DNA from: Pelomonas sp. V22
Lineage (GTDB): Bacteria; Pseudomonadota; Gammaproteobacteria; Burkholderiales; Burkholderiaceae_C
Assembly (NCBI RefSeq): GCF_030014915.1
Contig: NZ_JAGIXS010000002.1
Coordinates: 462,296-526,295, forward strand
DNA length: 64,000 nucleotides
Direction of reading: 5' to 3'
The stretch's first letter is position 1; the number at the start of each line of letters is the position of its first letter. The notes under the pieces are model-generated. The model searched no databases, was not told the DNA's origin, and saw nothing but the letters and a program-made list of their open reading frames with translations. The position numbers and the translations under genes are program-made. Shown here in pieces: positions 20,377 through 29,511 of the stretch.

Positions 20377-21122
20377 CAGGCGGTCTCCCCGCCGCAGATG
20401 GCGATGGCTTGTCCATTGACGCCGCCCGCCTCGGGGCGGGTGAGCCAAAGCACGCTGGCAGCCACCTCTTCCGGCGCGATCAGGCGACCTTGCGGATTCG
20501 CCTTGGCCAACTCGGCGAGGGCCTCGTCGGCCGTGCGGCCGGTCTTGGCCTGGATGGTCTCGATCGCCGTGGCAACGATCTCGGTCTCGGTATAGCCGGG
20601 GCAGACGGCATTGACCGTGATGCCGCTTTTCGCCAGCTCCAGCGCCAGCGCGCGCGTCATGCCCACCACACCATGCTTGGCCGCGCAATAGGCCGCCACA
20701 TAGGCATAGCCCTTGAGCCCTGCCGTGCTGGCCACGTTGACGATGCGGCCAAAGCCGCGCTCGCGCATTGCCGGAATCACCGCGCGGCTGCAGAGGAAAG
20801 TGCCCGTGAGGTTGACGTTCAGCATCCGCTGCCAGGCCTCGAGCGAAGTCTTGGCCAGCGGCGCGGTCTCGACCTGGCCCGCGTTGTTGATCAGCAGGTC
20901 GACCGGGGCGATGGCCGCGAAAGCCGCCGACACGCTGGCCTCGTCGCCCACATCGCAGACTTGCACGGCCACATCGCCCAGCCTCTGCTGCTGCGCCTGC
21001 AAGCGCTGCAGGTTTCGACCCATCAGCGTGACCTGATGCCCCTCCTTCAGCAGCGAGACCGCAACAGCAGCACCGATGCCGCTGCCACCGCCGGTGACGA
21101 CTGCGTGCAAGGGCGCCGTCAT
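20376..21122 (-). CDS. SDR-family NAD(P)-dependent dehydrogenase
   Basis: A 248-residue classical short-chain dehydrogenase. The cofactor loop is TGGGSGIG (residues 10-17), NNAG is present, the catalytic Ser is in VNVAST, and YCAAKHG contains the catalytic Tyr and Lys. Sequence resembles 3-hydroxyacyl-CoA dehydrogenase-like SDRs. In the operon it could oxidise or reduce the hydroxyl/keto group of the ring-derived CoA ester. It overlaps the ACMR gene by four bases and the MarR gene by one base. Confidence 0.88.
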   Translation of the reverse strand: MTAPLHAVVTGGGSGIGAAVAVSLLKEGHQVTLMGRNLQRLQAQQQRLGDVAVQVCDVGDEASVSAAFAAIAPVDLLINNAGQVETAPLAKTSLEAWQRMLNVNLTGTFLCSRAVIPAMRERGFGRIVNVASTAGLKGYAYVAAYCAAKHGVVGMTRALALELAKSGITVNAVCPGYTETEIVATAIETIQAKTGRTADEALAELAKANPQGRLIAPEEVAASVLWLTRPEAGGVNGQAIAICGGETA

Positions 21123-23455
21123 ACGCCCAGCGCCTTGTTGGCCTGCTCGGCCGCCGCGAGGCCGGCGCCACGCTGGCGCTCGAACTCGCGCTCCAGCTGC
21201 TGCTTGCCGGAAAGATAGGGCAAGGGCCAGTCCAGGCCCGCAGGGCCCGCATAGCCGATGCGCGCGGCCTCGGTCAGTGTCCAGGCCGGGTTGGCCAGGT
21301 GCGGCCGCGCCACGGCGCAGAGGTCGGCGCGGCCGGCGGCGATGATGCTGTTCACATGGTCGGCCTCGGAGATGGCGCCCACGGCGATGGTGGCGATGCC
21401 CACGCGGTTGCGGATGTTCTCGGAGAACGGTGTCTGGTACATGCGGCCGTAGACCGGCTTTTGCGCCTTGCTGACCTGGCCGGAGGACACGTCGATCAGG
21501 TCGGCACCGGCGGCCTTGAAGGCGGCCGCGATTTGCACCGAATCTTCCGGCGTGATGCCGCCCGCCACCCAGTCATGCGCGGAGATCCGCACTGACATCG
21601 GCCGCTCGTCGGGCCAGGCGGCGCGCATCGCGCGGAAGACTTCGAGCGGGTAACGCAGCCGGTTTTCCAGGCTGCCGCCGTACTCATCGTCCCGGTGATT
21701 GGTCAGCGGCGAGATGAAGCTCGACAGCAGATAGCCATGGGCGCAGTGCAGCTCCAGCCAGTCGAAGCCGGCCTCGGCCGCGCGCCGGGTGGCGGCGACG
21801 AAGTCGTCGCGGACCCGGTCCATATCGGCGCGGTCCATGGGCTTGGCGGTCTGGCTGATGCCGTTCAGGTACTGCTGGCTTGATGCGGCCAGCAGCGGCC
21901 AGTTGCCCGATTCCAGCGGCAGATCCTCACCGCCCTGCCAGGGCACGCGGGTCGATCCCTTGGGTCCGGCATGGCCCAGCTGCATGGCGATCTTGGCGCT
22001 GGTGCGCTGGTGAACGTGATCGACGATGCGCCGCCAGCCCTGCATCTGCTCGTCGTTCCAGAGGCCCGGGCAGCCCAGCGTGATGCGGGCATCGGGTGAG
22101 GTGCAGCTCATCTCGGCGAACACCAGGCCGGCACCGCCCATGGCACGGGCGCCGAGGTGGACCAGGTGGTAGTCGGCCGGCAGGCCGTCCACGCAGCTGT
22201 ACTGCGCCATCGGCGAGACGACGACGCGGTTCTTCAACGTGAGGCCGCGCAGCTGGAACGGCGTGAACATCGGTGGCACCTGCGCGTCCAGGCCCGACTG
22301 CTTTGCCAACCAGCGCTCGAAGCCGCCCACGTAGCGCGGGTCACGCAGGCGCAGGTTCTCGTGCGAGATGCGCTGCGAGCGGGTCAAGAGCGAATAGGCG
22401 AACTGCTGCGGGTCGAGCCGCGCATGGCGCTCCACGTTCTCGAACCATTCGGTCGAGTTGCGCGCCGCGTTCTGGATGCGCAGCACCTCGATGCTGCGCG
22501 TGGCCTGGTAGGCGTCGAGCGCAGCCTTCAGATCGCCCGGGCGAGCTCCGATATCACGGGCGAGATCGATAGCATCCTCCAAGGCCAGCTTGGTGCCGGA
22601 GCCGATGGAGAAATGAGCCGTGTGGGCGGCATCGCCCATCAGCACGACGGGCACCTTGCCGTTGTGGTGCACCCAGGTCTTGCAGACCACGCGCGGAAAA
22701 CGAATCCATTGCGCCGAGCCGCGCAGGTGGGCGGCGTTCGACATCAGCGAATGCCCGTCCAGCACCTTGGCGAACAGCCTCTCGCAGAAGGCGATGCCCT
22801 CCTCCTTCGTCATCTGCTCCAGGCCGGCGGCCTGCCAGACCGCCTCGGGCGTCTCGACGATGAAGGTCGAGGTCTCGCCGTCGAACTTGTAGGCGTGGGC
22901 CTGGAACCAGCCCCATTCGGTCTCCTGAAAGTCGAAAGTGAAGGCGTCGAACAGCTTCTTCGTGCCGAGCCAGACGAAACGGCAATTGCGCAGGTCGATA
23001 TCGGGCTGGTAGGTGGCGGCGTATTTCTGGCGCAGGCGGCTGTTCAGGCCATCGGCCGCAATGATCAGGTCGGCCTCGATGCCGGCATCGTCCTGCACGT
23101 CCTGCTCGTAGCGCAGCTCGACGCCCAATTCCAGGCAACGGCGCTGCAGGATGGACAGCAGTTGCTTGCGGCCTATGCCGCAGAAACCATGGCCACCCGA
23201 GACCACCGTCTCACCGGCTATGTGGACGGCAATGTCGTCCCAGTGGTTGAAAGCGTCGAGGATCTCGGCTGCGCTCTGTGGGTCGGCCTCGCGCAAGGCG
23301 GCCAGCGTCTGGTCGGAAAAGACCACGCCCCAGCCGAAGGTGTCGCCGGCGCGGTTGCGCTCCAGCACCACCACCTCGTGGGCGGGGTTCTGCTTCTTCA
23401 TCAGGAGGGCGAAATAGAGGCCGGCGGGGCCGCCGCCTATGCAGCAGATGCGCAT
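21119..23455 (-). CDS. 2-aminobenzoyl-CoA monooxygenase/reductase (fused flavoprotein, ACMR)
   Basis: A 778-residue two-domain flavoenzyme. Residues 1 to about 390 are a class A FAD monooxygenase: [16 protein letters not shown] for FAD, and [17 protein letters not shown] for the GD motif. Residues from about 396 form an old-yellow-enzyme FMN reductase: [46 protein letters not shown]. This fusion is that of Azoarcus 2-aminobenzoyl-CoA monooxygenase/reductase, often annotated salicylyl-CoA 5-hydroxylase/oxidoreductase. It hydroxylates anthraniloyl-CoA at C5 and reduces the ring to a non-aromatic enamine-ketone. First gene of the leftward operon. Neighbouring kyn genes favour anthraniloyl-CoA over salicylyl-CoA. 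Confidence 0.92.
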   Translation of the reverse strand: MRICCIGGGPAGLYFALLMKKQNPAHEVVVLERNRAGDTFGWGVVFSDQTLAALREADPQSAAEILDAFNHWDDIAVHIAGETVVSGGHGFCGIGRKQLLSILQRRCLELGVELRYEQDVQDDAGIEADLIIAADGLNSRLRQKYAATYQPDIDLRNCRFVWLGTKKLFDAFTFDFQETEWGWFQAHAYKFDGETSTFIVETPEAVWQAAGLEQMTKEEGIAFCERLFAKVLDGHSLMSNAAHLRGSAQWIRFPRVVCKTWVHHNGKVPVVLMGDAAHTAHFSIGSGTKLALEDAIDLARDIGARPGDLKAALDAYQATRSIEVLRIQNAARNSTEWFENVERHARLDPQQFAYSLLTRSQRISHENLRLRDPRYVGGFERWLAKQSGLDAQVPPMFTPFQLRGLTLKNRVVVSPMAQYSCVDGLPADYHLVHLGARAMGGAGLVFAEMSCTSPDARITLGCPGLWNDEQMQGWRRIVDHVHQRTSAKIAMQLGHAGPKGSTRVPWQGGEDLPLESGNWPLLAASSQQYLNGISQTAKPMDRADMDRVRDDFVAATRRAAEAGFDWLELHCAHGYLLSSFISPLTNHRDDEYGGSLENRLRYPLEVFRAMRAAWPDERPMSVRISAHDWVAGGITPEDSVQIAAAFKAAGADLIDVSSGQVSKAQKPVYGRMYQTPFSENIRNRVGIATIAVGAISEADHVNSIIAAGRADLCAVARPHLANPAWTLTEAARIGYAGPAGLDWPLPYLSGKQQLEREFERQRGAGLAAAEQANKALGV

Positions 23456-23491
23456 GGTGTTGCTGTCGACTCGCGGTTCTGAGTTCGGCGC

Positions 23492-23520
23492 ACTTTAGGC
23501 CTAGATAGTTGAAGCGTCAA
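23492..23520 (-). promoter_or_regulatory. Predicted promoter of the aminobenzoyl-CoA operon
   Basis: On the minus strand TTGACG (23520-23515) and TAAAGT (23497-23492) are exactly 17 bases apart, about 36 bases upstream of the ACMR start codon. The -35 box lies within the palindrome at 23506-23523, as expected for repression by a MarR dimer. Confidence 0.6.
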
Positions 23521-23523
23521 CTA
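23506..23523. promoter_or_regulatory. Perfect palindrome, probable MarR operator
   Basis: TAGTTGA-AGCG-TCAACTA is a perfect inverted repeat with 7-base arms, the size of MarR-family sites. It lies between the divergent ACMR and kynB genes and overlaps the ACMR -35 box. A direct repeat, CTAGATAG, occurs at 23501-23508 and 23521-23528, flanking and overlapping it. A dimer here could control both directions. Confidence 0.6.
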
Positions 23524-23632
23524 GATAGAAACACCGGCCACCGCCTTGACAGCTCGTTGGAATTAACCGACACCACGGCCCAGGCATCCTTGCTAAGGTC
23601 CGGCCCGAATTTCATCCGCTGAACACCTCGCC

Positions 23633-24256
23633 ATGCCACGCCTCTGGGACATCTCGCCCACCGTCTCGCCCGCAGCGCCGATCTTTCCCGGCGACGAGCC
23701 CTATGCCCTGCGCTGGACCGCACGGCTGTCGCCGGACTGCCCGGTCAACTTGAGCGCGATCACCATGTCGCCCCATGTCGGCGCCCATGCCGATGCGCCG
23801 CTGCACTATGGCAATGGCGAGGCGAGTGCCGCCGAGGTCGACCTGCAGGCCTACCTGGGCCCTTGCCGCGTGATTCATGCGATCAACTGCGGGCCGCTGA
23901 TTCGCATCGAGCATTTGCAACATGCCACCGCTGACCTACCGCCCCGTGTGCTGGTGCGCTGCTGCCAGAAGGCCGACGAGCAATGGAACCCCGGCTTCAC
24001 CGCCTATGCGCCCGAGACGGTGGAATGGCTGGCGGCGCAAGGCGTGAAGCTGATTGGCCTCGACACGCCCTCAGTCGACCCCGCCAGCAGCAAGACCCTG
24101 GACAGCCATCAGCAGCTCTTGCGCCTGCAACTGCGCGTGCTGGAGAACCTGGTGCTGGATGAGGTGCCGGAAGGCGACTACGAGCTGATCGCCCTGCCGC
24201 TGAAGCTGGCCGGCGCCTGCGCCTCGCCGGTGCGTGCCGTGCTCCGAGAACTGTGA
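23633..24256 (+). CDS. kynB: Kynurenine formamidase (arylformamidase)
   Basis: A 207-residue metal-dependent cyclase-fold hydrolase that converts N-formylkynurenine to kynurenine and formate. It has the bacterial KynB start (WDISPTVSPAAPIFPGD) and the metal-binding motif HVGAHADAPLHY (HxGxHxDxP). GLDTPSVDPASSKTLDSH is also conserved. First gene of a kynB-kynU-kynA operon, with the kynU start overlapping its stop. Confidence 0.95.
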   Translation: MPRLWDISPTVSPAAPIFPGDEPYALRWTARLSPDCPVNLSAITMSPHVGAHADAPLHYGNGEASAAEVDLQAYLGPCRVIHAINCGPLIRIEHLQHATADLPPRVLVRCCQKADEQWNPGFTAYAPETVEWLAAQGVKLIGLDTPSVDPASSKTLDSHQQLLRLQLRVLENLVLDEVPEGDYELIALPLKLAGACASPVRAVLREL

Positions 24257-25569
24257 TGACGACGATGACCATGAGAACCCGACAAGACTGCCAAGTCCTC
24301 GACGACGAAGACACGCTGCGCGAGCTGCGCCATCTGTTCAGCCTGCCGCCCGGCGTGATCTACCTGGACGGCAATTCGCTCGGCGTGCTGCCGCGCGAGA
24401 CGGCCGCCCGCGTGCAGCAGGTGATCCAGCAGGAATGGGGCACCGACCTGATCAAGAGCTGGAACACGGCCGGCTGGATGGACCTGCCGGGCCGCATCGG
24501 CGACAAGATCGGCCGCCTGATCGGTGCTCGTCCCGGCGAATGCGTGGTGGCCGATTCGACCTCGCTGAATCTCTACAAGGTGCTGTCCGCCGCCCTGCAG
24601 ATGGCGCGCGCCGACGCGCCCGAGCGCCGCGTGATCGTCTCGGAGCGCAGCAATTTCCCGACCGACCTTTACATCGCCGAAAGCCTGGCGCGCCAGCATG
24701 GGGCCGAGCTGCGCCTGATCGATGCGGTGGAAGACCTGCCTGCCGCGCTGAACAGCGAGCTGGCCGTGCTGATGCTGACCCAGGTGAACTATCGCAGCGG
24801 CTACATGCACGACATGAAGGCCGTCACTTCGGCTGCCCACGCGGCGGGCGCGCTGGTGATCTGGGACCTGGCCCATTCGGCCGGAGCGCACGAGGTGGAC
24901 CTGAACGGCGCCGGGGCCGACTTCGCCGTCGGCTGCGGCTACAAGTACTTGAACGGCGGCCCCGGTGCGCCGGCCTTTGTCTGGGTGAATCCCAAGCATG
25001 CCGAACGCTTCTGGCAACCGCTGTCCGGCTGGCTCGGCCATGCCGCGCCCTTCCAGTTCACGCCCAACTACCAACCGGCACCCGGCATCCGTCGCTACAT
25101 CGCCGGCACGCCCGCCATCCTCTCGACGGCGGCGCTGGAGTGTGGGGTCGATACGCTGCTCGCAGCTGAGCCCTTCGGCGGCATGGCGGCCCTGCGCCAC
25201 AAGTCGGTGGCGCTGTGCGAGCTCTTCATCGAGCTGGCCGAGGCGCGCTGCGGGTCGCTCGGCGTGCGGCTCTCCTCGCCGCGCGAGGCCAAGCAGCGCG
25301 GCAGCCAGGTCTGCCTGAGCCTCGCTGCGCCGCTGCAGGAAGCGGGCTATGCGGTGATGCAGGCCCTGATCGCGCGCGGCGTGATCGGCGACTTCCGTGC
25401 CGGCGACCCGGCTCGGCTCGCCGAGGTGCCGCACATCCTGCGTTTTGGCTTCACGCCGCTCTACATCGGCTACGCCGAAGTCTTCGATGCGGTCGAGCAC
25501 CTGCATGCCGTGCTGTCGAGCGAAGAATGGCGAGAGGCTCGTTTCAACCAGAAAGCAGCGGTGACCTGA
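24256..25569 (+). CDS. kynU: Kynureninase
   Basis: A 437-residue PLP enzyme that cleaves kynurenine to anthranilate and alanine. Family blocks are [35 protein letters not shown] and [17 protein letters not shown], where Lys230 should carry PLP. ATG 24256 overlaps the kynB stop (TGATG). A GTG one codon upstream and later ATGs (24265, 24271) are alternatives. The anthranilate it makes is the substrate of the CoA ligase in the facing operon. Alanine is the other product. Confidence 0.96.
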   Translation: MTTMTMRTRQDCQVLDDEDTLRELRHLFSLPPGVIYLDGNSLGVLPRETAARVQQVIQQEWGTDLIKSWNTAGWMDLPGRIGDKIGRLIGARPGECVVADSTSLNLYKVLSAALQMARADAPERRVIVSERSNFPTDLYIAESLARQHGAELRLIDAVEDLPAALNSELAVLMLTQVNYRSGYMHDMKAVTSAAHAAGALVIWDLAHSAGAHEVDLNGAGADFAVGCGYKYLNGGPGAPAFVWVNPKHAERFWQPLSGWLGHAAPFQFTPNYQPAPGIRRYIAGTPAILSTAALECGVDTLLAAEPFGGMAALRHKSVALCELFIELAEARCGSLGVRLSSPREAKQRGSQVCLSLAAPLQEAGYAVMQALIARGVIGDFRAGDPARLAEVPHILRFGFTPLYIGYAEVFDAVEHLHAVLSSEEWREARFNQKAAVT

Positions 25570-25570
25570 G

Positions 25571-26425
25571 ATGAGCTGCCCTCACCAACACCCGACCGAG
25601 TCCATCGTCAAGGAAGAAGGCGCGCAGCTGGATTTTTCGAAAGACATGAGCTACGGCGACTACCTGCAGCTGGACCAGATCCTCAGCGCCCAGAAGCCGC
25701 TCTCGCCCGAGCACAACGAGATGCTCTTCATCATCCAGCACCAGACCTCAGAGCTGTGGATGAAGCTGATGCTGCACGAGCTGCATGGCGCCGTGGCCTG
25801 CGTGGCCAGCGACCAGTTGCCCGAAGCCTTCAAGATGCTGGCGCGGGTCTCGCGCATCATGGAGCAGCTGGTCCATGCCTGGGACGTGCTGTCGACGATG
25901 ACGCCGCCCGAGTACACGGCGATCCGGCCTTACCTCTCGAGCAGCAGCGGCTTCCAGAGCTGGCAGTACCGCGAGATCGAGTTCATGCTGGGCAACAAGA
26001 ACCCGGCGATGCTGAAGCCCCATGCCCACCGGCCCGACTTGCTCAACCAGGTACAGGCCGCCTACCAGTCGCCCTCGCTGTACGACGAGGTGCTGCGCCT
26101 GATGGCACGCCGCGGCATCGCCATGCCCGAGAGCCACACACAGCGTGACTGGACAGGGGCCTATGTGATGAGCGACGAGGTCAAGGCCGGCTGGCTTTCG
26201 GTCTATCGAGACCCGAAGAGCCATTGGGACCTCTACCAGATGGGCGAGGAACTGGTAGACCTGGAAGACGCCTTCCGGCTCTGGCGCTTCCGCCATGTCA
26301 CCACGGTCGAACGGGTCATTGGCTTCAAGCGCGGCACCGGCGGCACGGGCGGCGTCAGCTACCTGCGCAAGATGCTAGACGTGGTCCTGTTCCCTGAGCT
26401 TTGGGCGCTGCGCACCGAGCTATAG
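25571..26425 (+). CDS. kynA: Tryptophan 2,3-dioxygenase
   Basis: A 284-residue haem enzyme that opens the tryptophan indole ring with O2 to N-formylkynurenine. Conserved are [30 protein letters not shown] (active-site His57), [18 protein letters not shown] and [14 protein letters not shown], with His242 as the haem ligand, then [14 protein letters not shown]. It starts one base after the kynU stop. This is the first pathway step but the last kyn gene in the operon. Confidence 0.97.
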   Translation: MSCPHQHPTESIVKEEGAQLDFSKDMSYGDYLQLDQILSAQKPLSPEHNEMLFIIQHQTSELWMKLMLHELHGAVACVASDQLPEAFKMLARVSRIMEQLVHAWDVLSTMTPPEYTAIRPYLSSSSGFQSWQYREIEFMLGNKNPAMLKPHAHRPDLLNQVQAAYQSPSLYDEVLRLMARRGIAMPESHTQRDWTGAYVMSDEVKAGWLSVYRDPKSHWDLYQMGEELVDLEDAFRLWRFRHVTTVERVIGFKRGTGGTGGVSYLRKMLDVVLFPELWALRTEL

Positions 26426-26430
26426 GAGAA

Positions 26431-26502
26431 TCGGCGCTTCTGCCCCCGAAAGCCCAGCGCCCGGCCCACGAGGCCCGGCCGCATCCTGGAGAGAAGCGCC
26501 GA
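26431..26502 (+). promoter_or_regulatory. Long inverted repeat in the kynA-pepP spacer, next to the pepP start
   Basis: An 11-base perfect inverted repeat: TCGGCGCTTCT at 26431-26441 pairs with AGAAGCGCCGA at 26492-26502. The loop of about 50 bases contains a smaller GGCC-CACGA-GGCC hairpin. The right arm ends immediately before the aminopeptidase ATG and covers part of its GGAGAG ribosome site. Folding could reduce translation or cause transcript termination after kynA. Confidence 0.5.
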
Positions 26503-28314
26503 ATGGACACCCGTACCCACACCATCACGCTGCGCCTTGAGCGCATCCGCGACGCTCTGCGCGCCAACGGCTGCCACGCCGCGCTGATCCCCTCGGCTGA
26601 CCCCCACCTCTCCGAATACCTGCCCGATCGCTGGCAGGGCCGCCAATGGGCTTCGGGCTTCACCGGCTCGGTGGCCACCCTGGTCGTGACGCTGGACGGC
26701 GCCGCCTTGTTCGCCGACAGCCGCTACTGGACGCAGGCCGAGGCCGAGCTGGCCGGCACGGGCATCACCCTCGTCAAGGTGATGACGGCCGCCGCCTCCA
26801 ACTACATCGACTGGATCGTCGCCAATCTGCCGAAGGGCCAGACGCTGGCCGTGGATGGTCAGGTGCTGGGCCTCGCCCTCGCGCAGCAGATCCGCACGGC
26901 GCTGAGCAGCGCCGGCCTGAACCTGAACACGCAAGTCGACGTGATTGCCAGCAGCTGGGACGACCGCGCCGGCCTGCCGACGGCCGCCGTCTACGAGCAC
27001 CTGCCACCGCAGGCGAGCGTCAGCCGCGCGGACAAGCTCGCCCATGTGCGTGCCGCCATGGCCGCCCGGGGTGCCAGCCACCACTTCATCTCCACCGTCG
27101 ACGACGTGGCTTGGCTGCTCAACCTGCGCGGCGCCGACGTCAGCTACAACCCGGTCTTCATGGCTCATCTGCTGCTGGATGGCGAGCAGGCCACGCTGTT
27201 CATCGCGCCCGGCAAGATCGATGCGGCGCTGCAGGCCCGCTTGGCTAGCGACGGCGTGAAGATCGCTGCCTATGAGCAGGCCCCCGCCGCCCTGGCCGCC
27301 CTGCCCGCTTCGGCCACGCTGCTGGTCGACCCGCGCCGCGTGACCCTGGGCCTGCGCGAAGCCGTGCCGGCCGCCGTGCGCGTGATCGAGGCGATCAACC
27401 CCAGCACCCTGGCCAAGAGCCGCAAGACCGCCGACGAGGCCGTCCATGTGCGCGAAGCCATGGCCCAGGACGGCGCCGCCATGTGCGAGTTCTACGCCTG
27501 GTTCGAGGCCGCCTTGGCCGCCGGCGAGCGCATCACCGAGCTGACCGTGGACGAGCACCTGAGCGCCGCCCGCGCGCGCCGCCCGGGCTTCAAGGGCCTG
27601 AGCTTCAACACCATCGCCGGCTTCAATGCCAACGGCGCCTTGCCCCACTACCGCGCCACCGAGGAATCGCACAGCGAGATCAAGGGCGACGGCCTCTTGC
27701 TGATCGACTCCGGCGGCCAGTACCTGGGCGGCACGACCGACATCACCCGCGTCTGGCCCATCGGCCAGGTCAGCGCCGCGCAGAAGCGCGACTACACCCT
27801 GGTGCTGAAGGGCACGCTGGCACTCTCGCGCACCTGCTTCCCGCGCGGCACGCTGAGCCCCATGCTGGACGCCATCGCCCGCGCGCCGCTGTGGGAGCAG
27901 GGCCTCGACTACGGCCATGGCACGGGCCACGGCGTTGGCTATTTCATGAACGTGCACGAAGGCCCGCAGAGCATCTCCAAGGCCGTGCCGGAAGCCACGA
28001 TGGCGATGGAGCCCGGCATGATCACCTCCATCGAGCCGGGCATCTACCGTCCCGGCCAATGGGGCGTGCGCATCGAGAACCTGGTGCTCAACGTGGCGCT
28101 CGAGACCACCGAGAACGGCCAGTTCGGCGACATGCTGACCTTCGAAACGCTGACGCTGTGCCCGATCGACACCCGCTGCATCGACCTGGCCCTGATGCGC
28201 CCGGACGAGATCGCCTGGCTGAACCGCTACCACGCCGAGGTGCGCCGCAGCCTCCAGCCCCTGGTCGAGGGTGCGGCCCTGGCCTGGCTGATGGAGCGCA
28301 CCGCGGCGATCTGA
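26503..28314 (+). CDS. Xaa-Pro aminopeptidase, M24B family (aminopeptidase P)
   Basis: A 603-residue three-domain aminopeptidase P, the long form like eukaryotic XPNPEP1. Two N-terminal creatinase-like domains contain SADPHLSEYLPDRW and FTGSVATLVVT. The C-terminal pita-bread domain holds the dinuclear metal ligands: Asp in LIDSGGQYLGG, Asp in TTDITRVW, His in HGTGHGVGYFMNVHEGP, Glu in SIEPGIY and Glu in GVRIENLVL. It removes the N-terminal residue from peptides with Pro at position 2. It lies 77 bases after kynA on the same strand and may be read through from the kyn operon. Confidence 0.94.
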   Translation: MDTRTHTITLRLERIRDALRANGCHAALIPSADPHLSEYLPDRWQGRQWASGFTGSVATLVVTLDGAALFADSRYWTQAEAELAGTGITLVKVMTAAASNYIDWIVANLPKGQTLAVDGQVLGLALAQQIRTALSSAGLNLNTQVDVIASSWDDRAGLPTAAVYEHLPPQASVSRADKLAHVRAAMAARGASHHFISTVDDVAWLLNLRGADVSYNPVFMAHLLLDGEQATLFIAPGKIDAALQARLASDGVKIAAYEQAPAALAALPASATLLVDPRRVTLGLREAVPAAVRVIEAINPSTLAKSRKTADEAVHVREAMAQDGAAMCEFYAWFEAALAAGERITELTVDEHLSAARARRPGFKGLSFNTIAGFNANGALPHYRATEESHSEIKGDGLLLIDSGGQYLGGTTDITRVWPIGQVSAAQKRDYTLVLKGTLALSRTCFPRGTLSPMLDAIARAPLWEQGLDYGHGTGHGVGYFMNVHEGPQSISKAVPEATMAMEPGMITSIEPGIYRPGQWGVRIENLVLNVALETTENGQFGDMLTFETLTLCPIDTRCIDLALMRPDEIAWLNRYHAEVRRSLQPLVEGAALAWLMERTAAI

Positions 28315-28404
28315 ATCAGCGCCGGAATCGAGCGACGAAAGGCGATTTCCTAGCCTTGACCGGCCTGGAAGCGCTCCGGATGGGCACCTAGACTTGTTTG
28401 CAGA

Positions 28405-28423
28405 GGCCGCCGCTTCGGCGGCC
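28405..28423 (+). terminator. Strong GC hairpin between pepP and the small membrane protein gene
   Basis: GGCCGCCG-CTT-CGGCGGCC, extended outside by GCAG/CTGC. It lies about 90 bases after the aminopeptidase stop and about 30 before the next ATG. It may terminate or attenuate transcription, or shape the leader of the small gene. No U-tract follows. Confidence 0.4.
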
Positions 28424-28451
28424 CTGCAGCAGGAAACAGCAGGAGCGCATC

Positions 28452-28673
28452 ATGAACACCAAGAGCCTTCTCGCCACCGCCCGCAGCTGGCGCCATCAGC
28501 CGCAGGGCCCCAAGACCTACCTGCACCGCTTCTCCGACAGCGCGCTGCACACGACCTTGATGATTGCCATCGTGGTCGTGGCTTCGCTGGCGGTGGTCAA
28601 GGCCATCGAGGTGGGCGTCACCGTCTGGCAATTGGACAAGGTCGTGGTCACCGGCCGACCCAGCAGCCGCTGA
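28452..28673 (+). CDS. Small single-pass membrane protein (73 residues), unknown function
   Basis: MNTKSLLATARSW begins a basic N-terminal part, followed by one hydrophobic segment at about residues 35-53 (TTLMIAIVVVASLAVVKAI) and a short tail VWQLDKVVVTGRPSSR. Start at 28452 has AGGAG seven bases upstream. I do not recognise a family. It is convergent with the LytTR regulator and separated from pepP by a strong hairpin, so it may be independently expressed. Confidence 0.6.
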   Translation: MNTKSLLATARSWRHQPQGPKTYLHRFSDSALHTTLMIAIVVVASLAVVKAIEVGVTVWQLDKVVVTGRPSSR

Positions 28674-28698
28674 GCCCCAGACGCCGGGATCCTCCTGG

Positions 28699-29511
28699 CT
28701 ACATCTGCCGGAACAGGTGCAGGTAGCTGCGGCTGACCGGCAGCACCTCGGAGCGGCCGCGCAGATGGATGTCGGCCGTTTCGTTCGGCCCGCGGGTCAG
28801 GTGGCTGACCGAACGCAGATTCACCACCACCGAGCGGTGGACCTGGGCAAAGAAGCGGGGGTCGAGCTGCTCCATCAGCTCGCGGATCGACATCCGTATC
28901 AAGGCCTCCCCTTCGGCCCAGACCACCAGCGTGTACTTCTCGTCCGAGCGCAGGAAATCGACCTGGTCGACCGGGATCAGCTTCAGCGTCTGGCCCACCG
29001 AGGCGCGCAGCCATTGCAGATAGCCCTCACCCGCCGGGCTCGCCGCCACGGCCGGCCGCCTCAGCACATCGGCCAGTTGCTCGATGGCGGCTTCCAGCTG
29101 GGCGCTGTTCATCGGTGCCGCCGCAGGCGCCGGCTTGTCGCCGAGGCGCTCGCGCAGGCGGGCTACGGTGTCCTGCAGGCGCGACTCCTCGAAGGGCTTG
29201 ACCAGGTAGTCCAGCGCACCCTGCTCGAAGGCCTGGACTGCGTACTGCTCATAGGCGGTGACGAAGACCAGCTGGGCGCGACGGCCGATCTGACGGGCCG
29301 CTTCCACGCCGTTCAGGCCGGGCATGTGCACGTCCAGGAAGACGATGTCGGGCCGGTGCTGCTCGAACAGCTCCACGGCCTCGCGGCCATTGCGGGCCTG
29401 GGCGACGATCTGCAGCTCCGGCCAGGTCTGGGCCAGGGAACGGGCCAGGCTGTCGCGCAGCAAGGGCTCGTCGTCGGCAATCAACGCGGTGGGCTGGACG
29501 GTGGCATTCAT
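28699..29511 (-). CDS. LytTR-family response regulator (AlgR/LytR type)
   Basis: A 270-residue regulator. The receiver domain (about residues 8-125) has the phospho-acceptor Asp in IVFLDVHMPGLNG and the conserved Lys in YLVKPFEE. The C-terminal LytTR DNA-binding domain (about 165-268) contains VDFLRSDEKYTLVV, RSVVVNLRSV and LPVSRSYLHLFR. It is translated with the upstream histidine kinase (four-base overlap) and should be phosphorylated by it. Target genes are unknown. Confidence 0.93.
   Translation of the reverse strand: MNATVQPTALIADDEPLLRDSLARSLAQTWPELQIVAQARNGREAVELFEQHRPDIVFLDVHMPGLNGVEAARQIGRRAQLVFVTAYEQYAVQAFEQGALDYLVKPFEESRLQDTVARLRERLGDKPAPAAAPMNSAQLEAAIEQLADVLRRPAVAASPAGEGYLQWLRASVGQTLKLIPVDQVDFLRSDEKYTLVVWAEGEALIRMSIRELMEQLDPRFFAQVHRSVVVNLRSVSHLTRGPNETADIHLRGRSEVLPVSRSYLHLFRQM

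Noticed and set aside
23546-23551. TTGACA as a -35 box for kynB
   Set aside because: No acceptable -10 box occurs 16-18 bases downstream. TGCTAAGGT (23591-23599) is too far away. The kyn promoter remains unlocated.
24253-24255. GTG one codon upstream as the kynU start
   Set aside because: ATG 24256 overlaps the kynB stop in the usual TGATG form and needs no rare start codon.
26359-28233. A 624-codon open frame antisense to the aminopeptidase gene
   Set aside because: It lies entirely opposite a gene with intact M24B motifs. Long antisense frames without stops are expected in high-GC DNA with biased third positions, and the translation is Gly/Val/His/Gln-rich with no motif.
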